A stretch of DNA of 25,059 bases, taken from NCBI GenBank assembly GCA_964449295.1, contig CAYUZN010000017.1:1-25059 (forward strand). Direction: 5' to 3'. Under the pieces are notes generated by a model, which was not told where the DNA came from, ran no database searches, and was given only the letters and a program-made list of their open reading frames with translations. The DNA comes from CANJJB01 sp964449295. Its GTDB lineage: Bacteria; Chlamydiota; Chlamydiia; Chlamydiales; Rhabdochlamydiaceae. This document shows positions 8,182-15,199 of this stretch, piece by piece; positions within the stretch are counted from its first letter, which is position 1; every line of letters begins with the position of its first letter. A program made the translations under genes and the position numbers.

Positions 8182-9668
8182 TACTCTCTCTTCTTTTTTC
8201 GATTGCCATCGTCATCTTTAATTTAAGCGTGGCCATCACAACTCCTACTTATATAGTCTCTGATCTCGGAGGTGGACTTGACATCTCTTTTTATGACTTC
8301 TCTTTTTTTGCCATAGGAAATGTGGTCGGATTTCCTCTAGCAAAGCTCTTCAGACATAAAACATACCGCTATCTTCTTGCGACTCTTTTTTTATTCCTCT
8401 TGCTTTCCATCCTGTGTGCCACAGCTCCCACTTATCCTGTTTTTTTGATATGTCGCTTCTTTCAAGGCTTTTGCGCGGGACCTTTTATCCCTATTCAACA
8501 AGAGCTATGCTCTTTGTGTCTTACAGAAAAACAAAAAAGTTTCTGCTCTAAGATCTCTTCTTTAATTTTTACATTAGGACCTATTTTAGGATCTTGCATA
8601 GGAGCTTGGATAGCTTATGAATCCCATTGGCGCTGGATGTTCTTGTTAAATATCCCTCTTGTCCTAGCTCTTATCTTGTTTATTAAACACAAAAAAATTC
8701 ACTACGATACTCCTCTCAAAGAGGACTACTTTAATTTGACTGGTTACTTATCTTATGCTCTAGGCCTTACCTCTCTTGGCCTGGCTCTGACAATGGGTCA
8801 AGATTTAGATTGGGCTCGCTCTTCTTGTTTTGTCACACTTCTTATCATAGGCTTGGTCTGTTTAACCTTTTTTTGTCTATGGGAAATGATCCATCCCTAT
8901 CCTCTTCTAGGACTAAAATTCTTAAAACAACCAGGAAAAATCTTTTTTACCTTTATCACCATGATCGTCTTTGCCGTTTATTTTGGAAGTAATTTTCTCA
9001 CTTCAAAATGGCTCTATTTGGATGCTAATTACACACCTCTGTGGGTGGTAGGCCTTGTGATCTATTCTGTTATAGGTGCGCTTGTCATGTTTTTTCTCAT
9101 AGATCGATTTTTTAAAGAGACAAATCCTCTAATTATGGTTTTTGTTTCTATACTGTGCATAGGGATTTCTTGCTTTTACAGCACTCAGTTCGATGAGACA
9201 ATCAACTTTGGTAGAATTTTATTCGTCAAAATACTCGAATCACTAGGCTGTGTTTTATTTTTCTTACCCATTTTACAACTCACTCTTGCCAACATCAAGA
9301 AAGAGAGTGAAGACAATCTTGTGATTATCTTTCACATCATCCGCATTTTTTTCTCAGGCCTAGGAGCTGCGCTCTTCTCCATTCTCCTCCAGCGCAGACA
9401 AGCTTTTTATCATGAAAGATTAGGTGGTGCACTCACGCCTCTCTCTTACAAAACAAACGAGTTTTTTTCCAAACTCAAAAACTACACCATCGAAGGAGAC
9501 ACAGCCATCGCCGAGATGGCAAGAGTCCTTCACAAACAAGCCACAACCCTTGCTCTTGATGATGTCTTCTATCTCATGGGCTGGCTGCTCACCCTCCTCT
9601 TGATCTTACTGACCATCTCATGGGTAAAAAAGCGCCTCTCTCTAAAAAGTCAAAGGAATTTGTCCTGA
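8160..9668 (+). CDS. EmrB-type MFS drug transporter (DHA2, 14 TM)
   Basis: 502 residues, strongly hydrophobic, with the spacing of the DHA2 drug:H+ antiporter family. FQGFCAGPFIPIQQELCSLCLTEKQK corresponds to the region after TM4, and LGPILGSCIGAWIAYESHWRWMFLLNIPL to the antiporter motif C and the conserved HWRWMFxxNxP signature. A final extracytoplasmic segment (ERLGGALTPLSYKTNEFFSKL) precedes the last TM helix, as in EmrB. With the preceding adaptor and channel it makes a complete three-component export system. The substrate cannot be deduced; hydrophobic drugs, fatty acids or host-derived compounds are options. The 22-base overlap with the adaptor gene implies coupled translation. Confidence 0.9.
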   Translation: MERSFSLILSLLFSIAIVIFNLSVAITTPTYIVSDLGGGLDISFYDFSFFAIGNVVGFPLAKLFRHKTYRYLLATLFLFLLLSILCATAPTYPVFLICRFFQGFCAGPFIPIQQELCSLCLTEKQKSFCSKISSLIFTLGPILGSCIGAWIAYESHWRWMFLLNIPLVLALILFIKHKKIHYDTPLKEDYFNLTGYLSYALGLTSLGLALTMGQDLDWARSSCFVTLLIIGLVCLTFFCLWEMIHPYPLLGLKFLKQPGKIFFTFITMIVFAVYFGSNFLTSKWLYLDANYTPLWVVGLVIYSVIGALVMFFLIDRFFKETNPLIMVFVSILCIGISCFYSTQFDETINFGRILFVKILESLGCVLFFLPILQLTLANIKKESEDNLVIIFHIIRIFFSGLGAALFSILLQRRQAFYHERLGGALTPLSYKTNEFFSKLKNYTIEGDTAIAEMARVLHKQATTLALDDVFYLMGWLLTLLLILLTISWVKKRLSLKSQRNLS

Positions 9669-9672
9669 TCTG

Positions 9673-9852
9673 TTATTTTGAGTGATAAATCCAAGCGTAA
9701 ATATCGGGCAAATGTCCCCAAAAATACTCAAATGATTGCAGATCTTTTACTTGATGGTGCAGCATATTTTTCCATTCAGACAAAAATTCCGATTTTTGAG
9801 GATGTTGCTCAATCGTTGCCAGATTGGGCATTGGCATCTTTCTTGGTATAGT
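9673..9852 (-). pseudogene. 3' remnant of an AbiEii-like nucleotidyltransferase gene
   Basis: An open minus-strand frame from just after a TAA (9855-9853) to TAA 9675-9673 encodes about 59 residues, including MPMPNLATIEQHPQKSEFLS and then EWKNMLHHQVKDLQSFEYFW, ending GHLPDIYAWIYHSK. The pattern F-x-x-x-W-x-x-x-L-x-x-Q-...-L-x-x-F-x-x-F-W-x-x-L-P-x-x-x-x-W resembles the C-terminal helix pair of AbiEii/AbiGii-type nucleotidyltransferases as I remember them. It lies about 90 bases downstream of an ORF whose N-terminus is the start of just such an enzyme, so I infer that the two pieces were once one gene. ATG codons at 9837 and 9831 exist, but there is no reason to think it is expressed. Confidence 0.5.
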
Positions 9853-9939
9853 TTAATCAAATAAAATATGACTTTTCTAATATTTTCAGTGATTTCAGTG
9901 TACTCGCAACATTAAAATACAGTGGCTGCTATTTACTCT

Positions 9940-10470
9940 TTAGTATTGATCGCAAGAGCCCCCTGACAAGCTGCTATTTGCATACGGACCATAACCATCT
10001 GACGCTTCATATCTGCTGCCTGTTGGCGCGCTACCTGGCTGTACAGGCCTAAGTTTTTTTTGCTCCTCGGAGCATCTTGCTGAGTATGAGATTTGAGGTC
10101 CGCGGTAATTTGGGACTTCAGTAGCTGCTTGTAGATATTTCTTCACTTTATCTGAAAATCTGCAACCAGATATATAGACAGTGCAAGTATTTGGTAGCAA
10201 AAAAACACTTGGTGGTAGCTCTTGAAGAAGTGTACATTCTGTGAGATTAAGTATTTGCAAATTTCTGAAGTTACGAAAAAAATCAGGGAGTTTGTCTAGC
10301 ACATCGCAACGGAAAAGATCAAGGTCATAGGATAGATAGCGATCATCCGAGTAAATAGCCACACATGCACCACCTACTAAAACTGTTTTCATGTTATGTT
10401 CGGCAAATTTAGTATTAACCAATGCAGCTAGATCAGATATTGAGATTGTTTTAAAATCTATGGTAGTCAT
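9940..10470 (-). CDS. Chimeric ORF: nucleotidyltransferase N-terminus fused to LRR tail
   Basis: 176 residues. Residues 1-53 (ending TVLVGGACVAIYSDDRYLSYDLDLF) are the start of a minimal nucleotidyltransferase: GGxA-x-x-Y then R-x-S-x-DLDLF, where the aspartates would bind metal. From about residue 58 the sequence changes to a leucine-rich repeat (RNLQILNLTECTLLQELPPSVFLLPNTCTVYISGCRFS) and a YRGPQISYSA tail, aligning over about 65 residues with the LRR end of the NEL protein upstream (LEALNLTSCTNLRGLPASIL ... YNGPRFSYSM). The last 40 residues are low-complexity Gly/Ser. The rest of the enzyme is missing; a plausible remnant of its end lies at 9673-9852. The ATG overlaps the stop of the winged-helix gene. 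Probably non-functional as an NTase; it may be expressed as a small LRR protein. Confidence 0.65.
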   Translation of the reverse strand: MTTIDFKTISISDLAALVNTKFAEHNMKTVLVGGACVAIYSDDRYLSYDLDLFRCDVLDKLPDFFRNFRNLQILNLTECTLLQELPPSVFLLPNTCTVYISGCRFSDKVKKYLQAATEVPNYRGPQISYSARCSEEQKKLRPVQPGSAPTGSRYEASDGYGPYANSSLSGGSCDQY

Positions 10471-10805
10471 GGCAACGGTTTCCCTGTACGGCGTGGTCGT
10501 TTTCTTATAGGAATTTCATAGTATTTTTTCTTAATTTCTTCAGGCAGTGTCTCATAGACACGTTTTAGAAAAGAACAGAGCTCATTAATAAAAAGATACC
10601 TGGGATTGAATTGAAAAACTCTGGTCTTTCCGACAAGAGTACTGACAAGAATCCCTCCCTTTTCAAGGCGTAGTAGAGCTTGTTGCATGGGCGAAAGGGC
10701 TGATTGAAATTGTTTTTTGAGCTGCAAAGCATAACATGTTTTGTTTTGGAGTAGGTAGAAAAGAACTCGCTCAATAGATTCATTGCCAAAAAGAGATTCT
10801 AACAT
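10467..10805 (-). CDS. Winged helix-turn-helix transcriptional regulator (antitoxin-like)
   Basis: 112 residues. MLESLFGNESIERVLFYLLQ opens a winged-helix fold: helices at about 1-20 and 26-50 (recognition helix around SPMQQALLRLEKGG), then a beta wing GILVSTLVGKTRVFQFNPRY. A basic C-terminus (PIRKRPRRTGKPLP) follows. Such ArsR/MarR-like domains are commonly found directly upstream of AbiEii-like or other small nucleotidyltransferases, and here the stop overlaps the start of the NTase-LRR chimera (ATGA). I infer a former regulator/NTase pair of the toxin-antitoxin or abortive-infection type. AGG about 7 bases before ATG 10805 is the ribosome site. Palindromic DNA over this leader (10808-10847) suggests autoregulation. 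Confidence 0.75.
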   Translation of the reverse strand: MLESLFGNESIERVLFYLLQNKTCYALQLKKQFQSALSPMQQALLRLEKGGILVSTLVGKTRVFQFNPRYLFINELCSFLKRVYETLPEEIKKKYYEIPIRKRPRRTGKPLP

Positions 10806-10807
10806 GG

Positions 10808-10847
10808 ATTACCTATACTTAAGGTAATATTACCGCAATATACGGTA
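10808..10847 (-). promoter_or_regulatory. Overlapping palindromes, probable operator of the winged-helix gene
   Basis: Immediately upstream of the start codon are ATTACC (10808-10813) with GGTAAT (10823-10828), the perfect 12-base palindrome GGTAATATTACC (10823-10834), and TACCG / CGGTA (10831-10835 and 10843-10847) with a 7-base spacer. The GGTA/TACC half-site is thus reused in three overlapping dyads, and the innermost one covers the Shine-Dalgarno. This is what an autorepressor site looks like. The TAATAT and TATATT hexamers inside could serve as -10 boxes. Confidence 0.55.
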
Positions 10848-10884
10848 CATGTCAAGCTAATATTTGTTTCTTTTTAGATAAAGC

Positions 10885-12645
10885 TTATCCAGCCTGAGAA
10901 ACAAAAACAGCCTTGATGGTTAAATCTTTGCGCTTACGCTGTACCTGCTGATAGGCAGCCATACCTTCTTCTTCTGAAAGCGCTTCTCTTGTCGTATTAA
11001 GAGCTGCCATCTCTTTCATGTCTTTAAGATATGTTCTTTCAAGAGCTGTAAGCCAATCGGCTTGTTCTAAGAGGTAGGTTGCAGTAGCCTCTTGATCTTT
11101 CCATTGTGATTTCACACGATTTTCTGCAAAATCTAAATCTGCCTGTGTCAAATTGTGACATCTGTGATAGATCATTTCTTTCACATCTAAAGATAGACCT
11201 AATTTTTCTTGTAACAGGATGGGATAACCGAGATAAGTTTCTATTTCATCGAAGAACGAAAGTGTTTTGATTTTGTTGTAGGCACACTCTGTTAATAAAT
11301 CAAGCGCCCAAGATTGTTTTAAAACACTCCAAAGCTCTTGCAAGGATTTCCCTTGAGCTTGCAGACGCTGTCTTGCAATGCCAAGTCTTAAGACAGATAG
11401 TGTCACCCTATCTCCGCATGTATCAATTCCCTCTTTGACTTCACCCCAAAAAGTTGGAGTAAAGTTAGGATCTGTATCAGCTAGCTCTAAATTCTTCGTT
11501 ATGGCTTGGTAGAATGTTTTAAATCTCTCTGAAGACACAGAGCTAGCACCACCTTCGGCTGCGTAGCTAAGACGATGTAACCAAGTTCTCAAATTTTTAA
11601 GATGTAAACGATCCGTTTCTGACTCATTCCGTAAAAGTGTTGAAAATGTAGGCTGCTGCTGTCCTGCTCTTTCATACACCTTAGCTAAACCTTCCTCTAA
11701 AGGGGGCTCAGAAGACGAAAAGCGTTGTGAAGGTCTCATCGAATATGAGAATCGAGGACCATTGTAGCCTGCTACTGCTGTAGCTTCTCTTAAGCGATCC
11801 ATCACTTGCTCAGAAAAATTACATCCCGTTAAATCGATAGTGCAAGTAGATGGCAACGATAAAATACTAGCTGGTAGTCCTCTAAGATTTGTACAAGATG
11901 TAAGGTTAAGAGCTTCCAAAGCTCGACATTGCCCTATAGACTCAGGAAGAGTTTCTAAAGCCCGGCACCCCATAAGATACAGAAACTTTAACTCTGTGCA
12001 ATTACCTATAGAATTAGGAAGAATTCTAAAATTAGGACAGCCTTGTACGAAAAGAGTTATCAAATGAGTGCATCTGCTTAAAGCTTCCGGGATATCAGTG
12101 AAACGATCCTTAGTATTTAAATTGTTTAAATGGCACTCGGATATTATAAGGTTTTCTAATCTCTCCTGAAAAGCAGTATGAGTTAGTATGTGGGGAAGAA
12201 GATCTCGTATGCGAGGACTAAAAAAAGAGTGAAACCAGTCATGCCCTGCTTCACGTAGACAAAATCTTTTTTCAGTCGGACTATTTATAAATGCTAAAAT
12301 GTCTTCTTTCTGCTCATATCTATCTTGATATAAATCTCTCATTATCGAGCTTGCTTTTAAAGCAAAAGGAAATCCACAAACAACAGGAAAAGCGGTAAAA
12401 AAAAGCAAAAATGTTTCAAATTTTCCGTCAGTTGTTAGATTAGCACTTATTCTCTTCCATAATACTGAACCAAAGAACAGTGTTAGTTTAGCACCAAACA
12501 AGCAGATCGCAGTAGCTGTAAAAAAAATTGTTGCTATAACAACAATTTTTTTAATTGTAGGAAAATCTGAGGAGGCAAAAAGTGGATGTTTAGAAAAATC
12601 AAAGTCTTCTGATTTTGTTGTTCTTGTGTTTGTAAGTGGATCCAA
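10885..12645 (-). CDS. LRR-NEL family E3 ubiquitin ligase-like effector with membrane N-terminus
   Basis: 586 residues. Residues 31-60 and 77-98 form two hydrophobic segments separated by about 16 residues, like the two-lobed domain of chlamydial Inc proteins. About 160-280 are leucine-rich repeats with a 24-residue period (GNCTELKFLYLMGCRALETL / GQCRALEALNLTSCTNLRGL). YNGPRFSYSM closes the LRR. Residues about 340-545 look like a NEL (IpaH/SspH-type) ligase domain: DTCGDRVTL carries the C-x-D-R catalytic motif (C410, D412), followed by FFDEIETYLGYPILLQEKLGL and LTQADLDFAENRV. NEL enzymes take ubiquitin from a host E2 on the Cys and act on host proteins chosen by the LRR; in other genera they are type III effectors. 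The start is TTG (12645) after AGG with a 5-base spacer. The gene stands alone. Confidence 0.82.
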   Translation of the reverse strand: MDPLTNTRTTKSEDFDFSKHPLFASSDFPTIKKIVVIATIFFTATAICLFGAKLTLFFGSVLWKRISANLTTDGKFETFLLFFTAFPVVCGFPFALKASSIMRDLYQDRYEQKEDILAFINSPTEKRFCLREAGHDWFHSFFSPRIRDLLPHILTHTAFQERLENLIISECHLNNLNTKDRFTDIPEALSRCTHLITLFVQGCPNFRILPNSIGNCTELKFLYLMGCRALETLPESIGQCRALEALNLTSCTNLRGLPASILSLPSTCTIDLTGCNFSEQVMDRLREATAVAGYNGPRFSYSMRPSQRFSSSEPPLEEGLAKVYERAGQQQPTFSTLLRNESETDRLHLKNLRTWLHRLSYAAEGGASSVSSERFKTFYQAITKNLELADTDPNFTPTFWGEVKEGIDTCGDRVTLSVLRLGIARQRLQAQGKSLQELWSVLKQSWALDLLTECAYNKIKTLSFFDEIETYLGYPILLQEKLGLSLDVKEMIYHRCHNLTQADLDFAENRVKSQWKDQEATATYLLEQADWLTALERTYLKDMKEMAALNTTREALSEEEGMAAYQQVQRKRKDLTIKAVFVSQAG

Positions 12646-12672
12646 TTTAACCTGCTAAATTAAAATTTTTTG

Positions 12673-12689
12673 TATGCTATTTTAGCATA
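12673..12689. other. Short perfect hairpin between metG and the LRR-NEL gene
   Basis: TATGCTA (12673-12679) and TAGCATA (12683-12689) form a 7-bp stem with a TTT loop, just past the metG stop and about 28 bases upstream of the LRR-NEL start. On the minus strand it is followed by CAAAAAATTTT rather than a clean T-run, so terminator function is doubtful. TATGCT could equally be a -10 element for the LRR-NEL gene. Confidence 0.3.
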
Positions 12690-12693
12690 AAGT

Positions 12694-14388
12694 CTATTTT
12701 TTTTCTAGGGCTAATTGGGTAAGCTTTTCCATTTCAGCGTCGATGAGACTTTTGTCTATTTTTTGGAAGAGATGGGCAGGTTCGCCTAGGGTGTGGCCTG
12801 CAGGAAGTGGATGGGCAAGGACGTTGTCCCAGCGCTCGAGGTCAAGAGAGGGAGAGAGGTTGAGAAAGCTCCAGATTTTGGCAGCTGTTTGAGGGATGAT
12901 GGGGAAAGAGACAAGGGCAAGGAGTTGAACGGTTACGAGGCAGAGGTGGAGAGTTGTTTCAGTGTCTGTTTGAGTGGAGGGATCTTTGATAGAGTGCCAG
13001 GGTTTTTTGGCATCGAAGTAGGTATTGCCCTCCGCTGCAAGCTCCATGATGAGTTGAGAAGCTTTTCTGAGTTGAAAAGAGGCGTAGGCGGTGTGAATGG
13101 CGCTTGTGAGGGCTTTTGTTTTGTCTAGAAAATTTTGGTCGATGGGCTGGAGAGTGTGAAGAGGAGGAACTTTGCTAGAGAATTTGTTCTTTGCAAAAAT
13201 GAGCGTGCGGTTGATGAAGTTGCCGTATTTGCTGAGAAGATCTCCGTTGCAGCGTTGCTCAAAATCTTTCCAGGTAAATTCTGAGTCGTGTGTTTCAGGA
13301 GCGTTGGCAGCAATGGTATAGCGAATCTGATCGGAGGTAAAATTTTGGAAGAAAGAGTCTAGATCGATAAACCACCCTTCTGATTTGCTAAACTGTCTGC
13401 CTTCAAGGAGGTAGAACTCGTTAGCTGGTAGCTCGTCAACAAGTTTGTAGGGTTGATTTTGCCCTAGTGTCATGGCAGGAAAAAAAGCGGCATGAAACGG
13501 GATGTTGTCTTTGCCAACAAATTGGACAAGTGAGGTAGTAGGATCACACCAGTATTTTTTCCAAAGATCGGGATCTCCTTGTGAGACGGCCCACTCTTTG
13601 GCAATTGAGATATAGCCGATGGGAGCATCAAACCAGACGTAGAGAACTTTGCCTTGTGTACCATCTAGAGGGATAGGGATGCCCCAGATGCCATCACGAG
13701 TGATAGCTCGAGGCTTTAAATCATCGACATAATTTTGGATGAATTTTAAGACGTTATTTTTCCACTCTTTTTGCGCAAGCCAAGAGGAGAGCTTCTCTTT
13801 GAAGAGATCAAGGCGTAAAAACCAGTGTTTTGTAGGCTTTAAGACAAGAGAGGCACCTGTGAGTTTAGAGACGGGATTGAGTAAATCCATTGCCTCGAAA
13901 CTAGCACCGCATTGCCCGCATTCATCCCCTCGTGCAGAAATATACCCACACTTAGGACAAGTTCCTTTGACATAACGATCGGCTAGAAACTTATTTTCTG
14001 AGGGGGAAAATAATTGGTTGGTTTCTTTCTCTTCGATGTAGCCGTTTTGCATTAGATCTAAGAAAAATTGCTGTGTTGTCTCTGCATGGTAAGGATTTGT
14101 CGTTCTGGAAAAACAGTCAAAGGAAAAATCTAACTTCTTGAAAAACTCTTTGTTGATCTCATGGTAGATATCAACATGCTCCTGGGGTGTTCTTCCCATT
14201 TGCTCAGCTGATATGGTGATGGCAAAGCCATATTCATCGGAGCCACAGAGGTAAAGTACATCTTTACCTAACAGACGCTCAAATCTGGCGTAGCAATCAG
14301 CAGGCAAATACGCCCCTGCAATATGCCCAAAGTGAAGTGGGCCATTGGCATAGGGAAGCGCAGATGTGATGAGCACCTTATTTGCCAT
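12694..14388 (-). CDS. metG: Methionyl-tRNA synthetase
   Basis: 564 residues; class I synthetase that charges tRNA-Met. The HIGH-type signature is HFGH (residues 19-22) in LPYANGPLHFGHIAGAYLPA. A four-cysteine zinc knuckle (C144, C147, C157, C160; CPKC...CGQC) marks the MetG1 type. The KMSKS loop appears as QFSKS (332-336). WFDAPIGYIS and the anticodon-binding helical region follow. There is no C-terminal EMAP/tRNA-binding appendix, so this is the short form. The start ATG 14388 lies 8 bases after the stop of the small upstream gene; it is the last gene of the minus-strand housekeeping operon. Confidence 0.97.
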   Translation of the reverse strand: MANKVLITSALPYANGPLHFGHIAGAYLPADCYARFERLLGKDVLYLCGSDEYGFAITISAEQMGRTPQEHVDIYHEINKEFFKKLDFSFDCFSRTTNPYHAETTQQFFLDLMQNGYIEEKETNQLFSPSENKFLADRYVKGTCPKCGYISARGDECGQCGASFEAMDLLNPVSKLTGASLVLKPTKHWFLRLDLFKEKLSSWLAQKEWKNNVLKFIQNYVDDLKPRAITRDGIWGIPIPLDGTQGKVLYVWFDAPIGYISIAKEWAVSQGDPDLWKKYWCDPTTSLVQFVGKDNIPFHAAFFPAMTLGQNQPYKLVDELPANEFYLLEGRQFSKSEGWFIDLDSFFQNFTSDQIRYTIAANAPETHDSEFTWKDFEQRCNGDLLSKYGNFINRTLIFAKNKFSSKVPPLHTLQPIDQNFLDKTKALTSAIHTAYASFQLRKASQLIMELAAEGNTYFDAKKPWHSIKDPSTQTDTETTLHLCLVTVQLLALVSFPIIPQTAAKIWSFLNLSPSLDLERWDNVLAHPLPAGHTLGEPAHLFQKIDKSLIDAEMEKLTQLALEKK

Positions 14389-14396
14389 AGACTAAT

Positions 14397-14603
14397 TTAT
14401 TCGTCGATTTTTTCTAAGGCAGCTAGTTCTTCCAACCGGTAATGATTAGGATTTTTTGCGACATCTTTTAAAAGAGTGTCTAAATCAAATTCATGACCTG
14501 CTTTGATGAGGTGATGAGCCACACTGATTAAGTAGTTGGCTAGCTCAAAGTTGTTCTTAAACTGTTTTTTAAGAAGCTCGTTAGTTAACGTATCTTTTAT
14601 CAT
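14397..14603 (-). CDS. Small conserved protein between gmk and metG (possible RNAP omega-like)
   Basis: 68 residues, highly charged, predicted helical: MIKDTLTNELLKKQFKNNFE then LANYLISVAHHLIKAG and HYRLEELAALEKIDE. A strong AAAGGAG lies 5 bases upstream of ATG 14603, and the start overlaps the gmk stop (ATGA). Chlamydia has a small unnamed gene at the same place between gmk and metG (CT031, from memory). Position directly after gmk, where rpoZ sits in many bacteria, and the NFELA...A...L pattern make an RNA polymerase omega-like role possible, but the sequence match is weak and I would not assign it. Confidence 0.8.
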   Translation of the reverse strand: MIKDTLTNELLKKQFKNNFELANYLISVAHHLIKAGHEFDLDTLLKDVAKNPNHYRLEELAALEKIDE

Positions 14604-15199
14604 ATATCTCCTTTGTTAATTCTATGTTCTTCTGCGATGATAATGCTCCGGAGAGCGTCGTAGGCTACAATTAAATTATCATTCACAATGTGGTAATCGT
14701 AGTGCTCGATCATTTTCAATTCTTCTCGTGCCCAAGAAAGTCTTTTTTCGATGCTCTCTTCAGTCTCTGTTTTTCTTCTATGCAATCTCTCTTTCAATTC
14801 TTCTAGATTAGGTGGTGAGAGAAAAATAAAGCTGCCTTTAACTTTTTCTTTGAGTTGCAGCGCACCCTGGGTATCAATAACAAGAATGACATGAGACCCT
14901 TTTTTTCTATCAGCATCGACAGTTGCTTTTAAAGTTCCATAAAAATGACCAAACACTTCAGCATATTCTAGAAATTCATTCTTTTTAATTTTTGCTTTAA
15001 AATCTTTCTCTGTTAAAAAGTGATAATGCTGTCCATCGATTTCACCGTGACGTGGCGGTCTTGTTGTGCAAGAAATACTCTCTTTAATGCAGCAGAACTC
15101 TTCACAGAGCATCTGCGCAAGAGTTGTCTTTCCTGTGCCTGCAGGAGCACTCATCACAAACAATAAACCTTCTTTTAAATTTCCAATGATCCGTGTCAT
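14600..15199 (-). CDS. gmk: Guanylate kinase
   Basis: 199 residues from ATG 15199, phosphorylating GMP to GDP with ATP. The P-loop is SAPAGTGKTT near the N-terminus (residues 17-26). SCTTRPPRHGEIDGQHYHFL is the GMP-binding motif, with YAEVFGHFYGT and later VILVIDTQGALQLK, and RLHRRKTETEESIEKRL as the lid. An upstream in-frame TTG at 15238 would add 13 residues, but ATG 15199 overlaps the yicC stop as ATGA, like its neighbours, and gives the usual family length, so I prefer it. Downstream it overlaps the small gene at 14603 by four bases. Confidence 0.96.
   Translation of the reverse strand: MTRIIGNLKEGLLFVMSAPAGTGKTTLAQMLCEEFCCIKESISCTTRPPRHGEIDGQHYHFLTEKDFKAKIKKNEFLEYAEVFGHFYGTLKATVDADRKKGSHVILVIDTQGALQLKEKVKGSFIFLSPPNLEELKERLHRRKTETEESIEKRLSWAREELKMIEHYDYHIVNDNLIVAYDALRSIIIAEEHRINKGDI

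Noticed and set aside
12793..13975. Several ORFs of 62-111 aa within metG on either strand
   Set aside because: Shadows of the metG reading frame; no ribosome site or recognisable domain.
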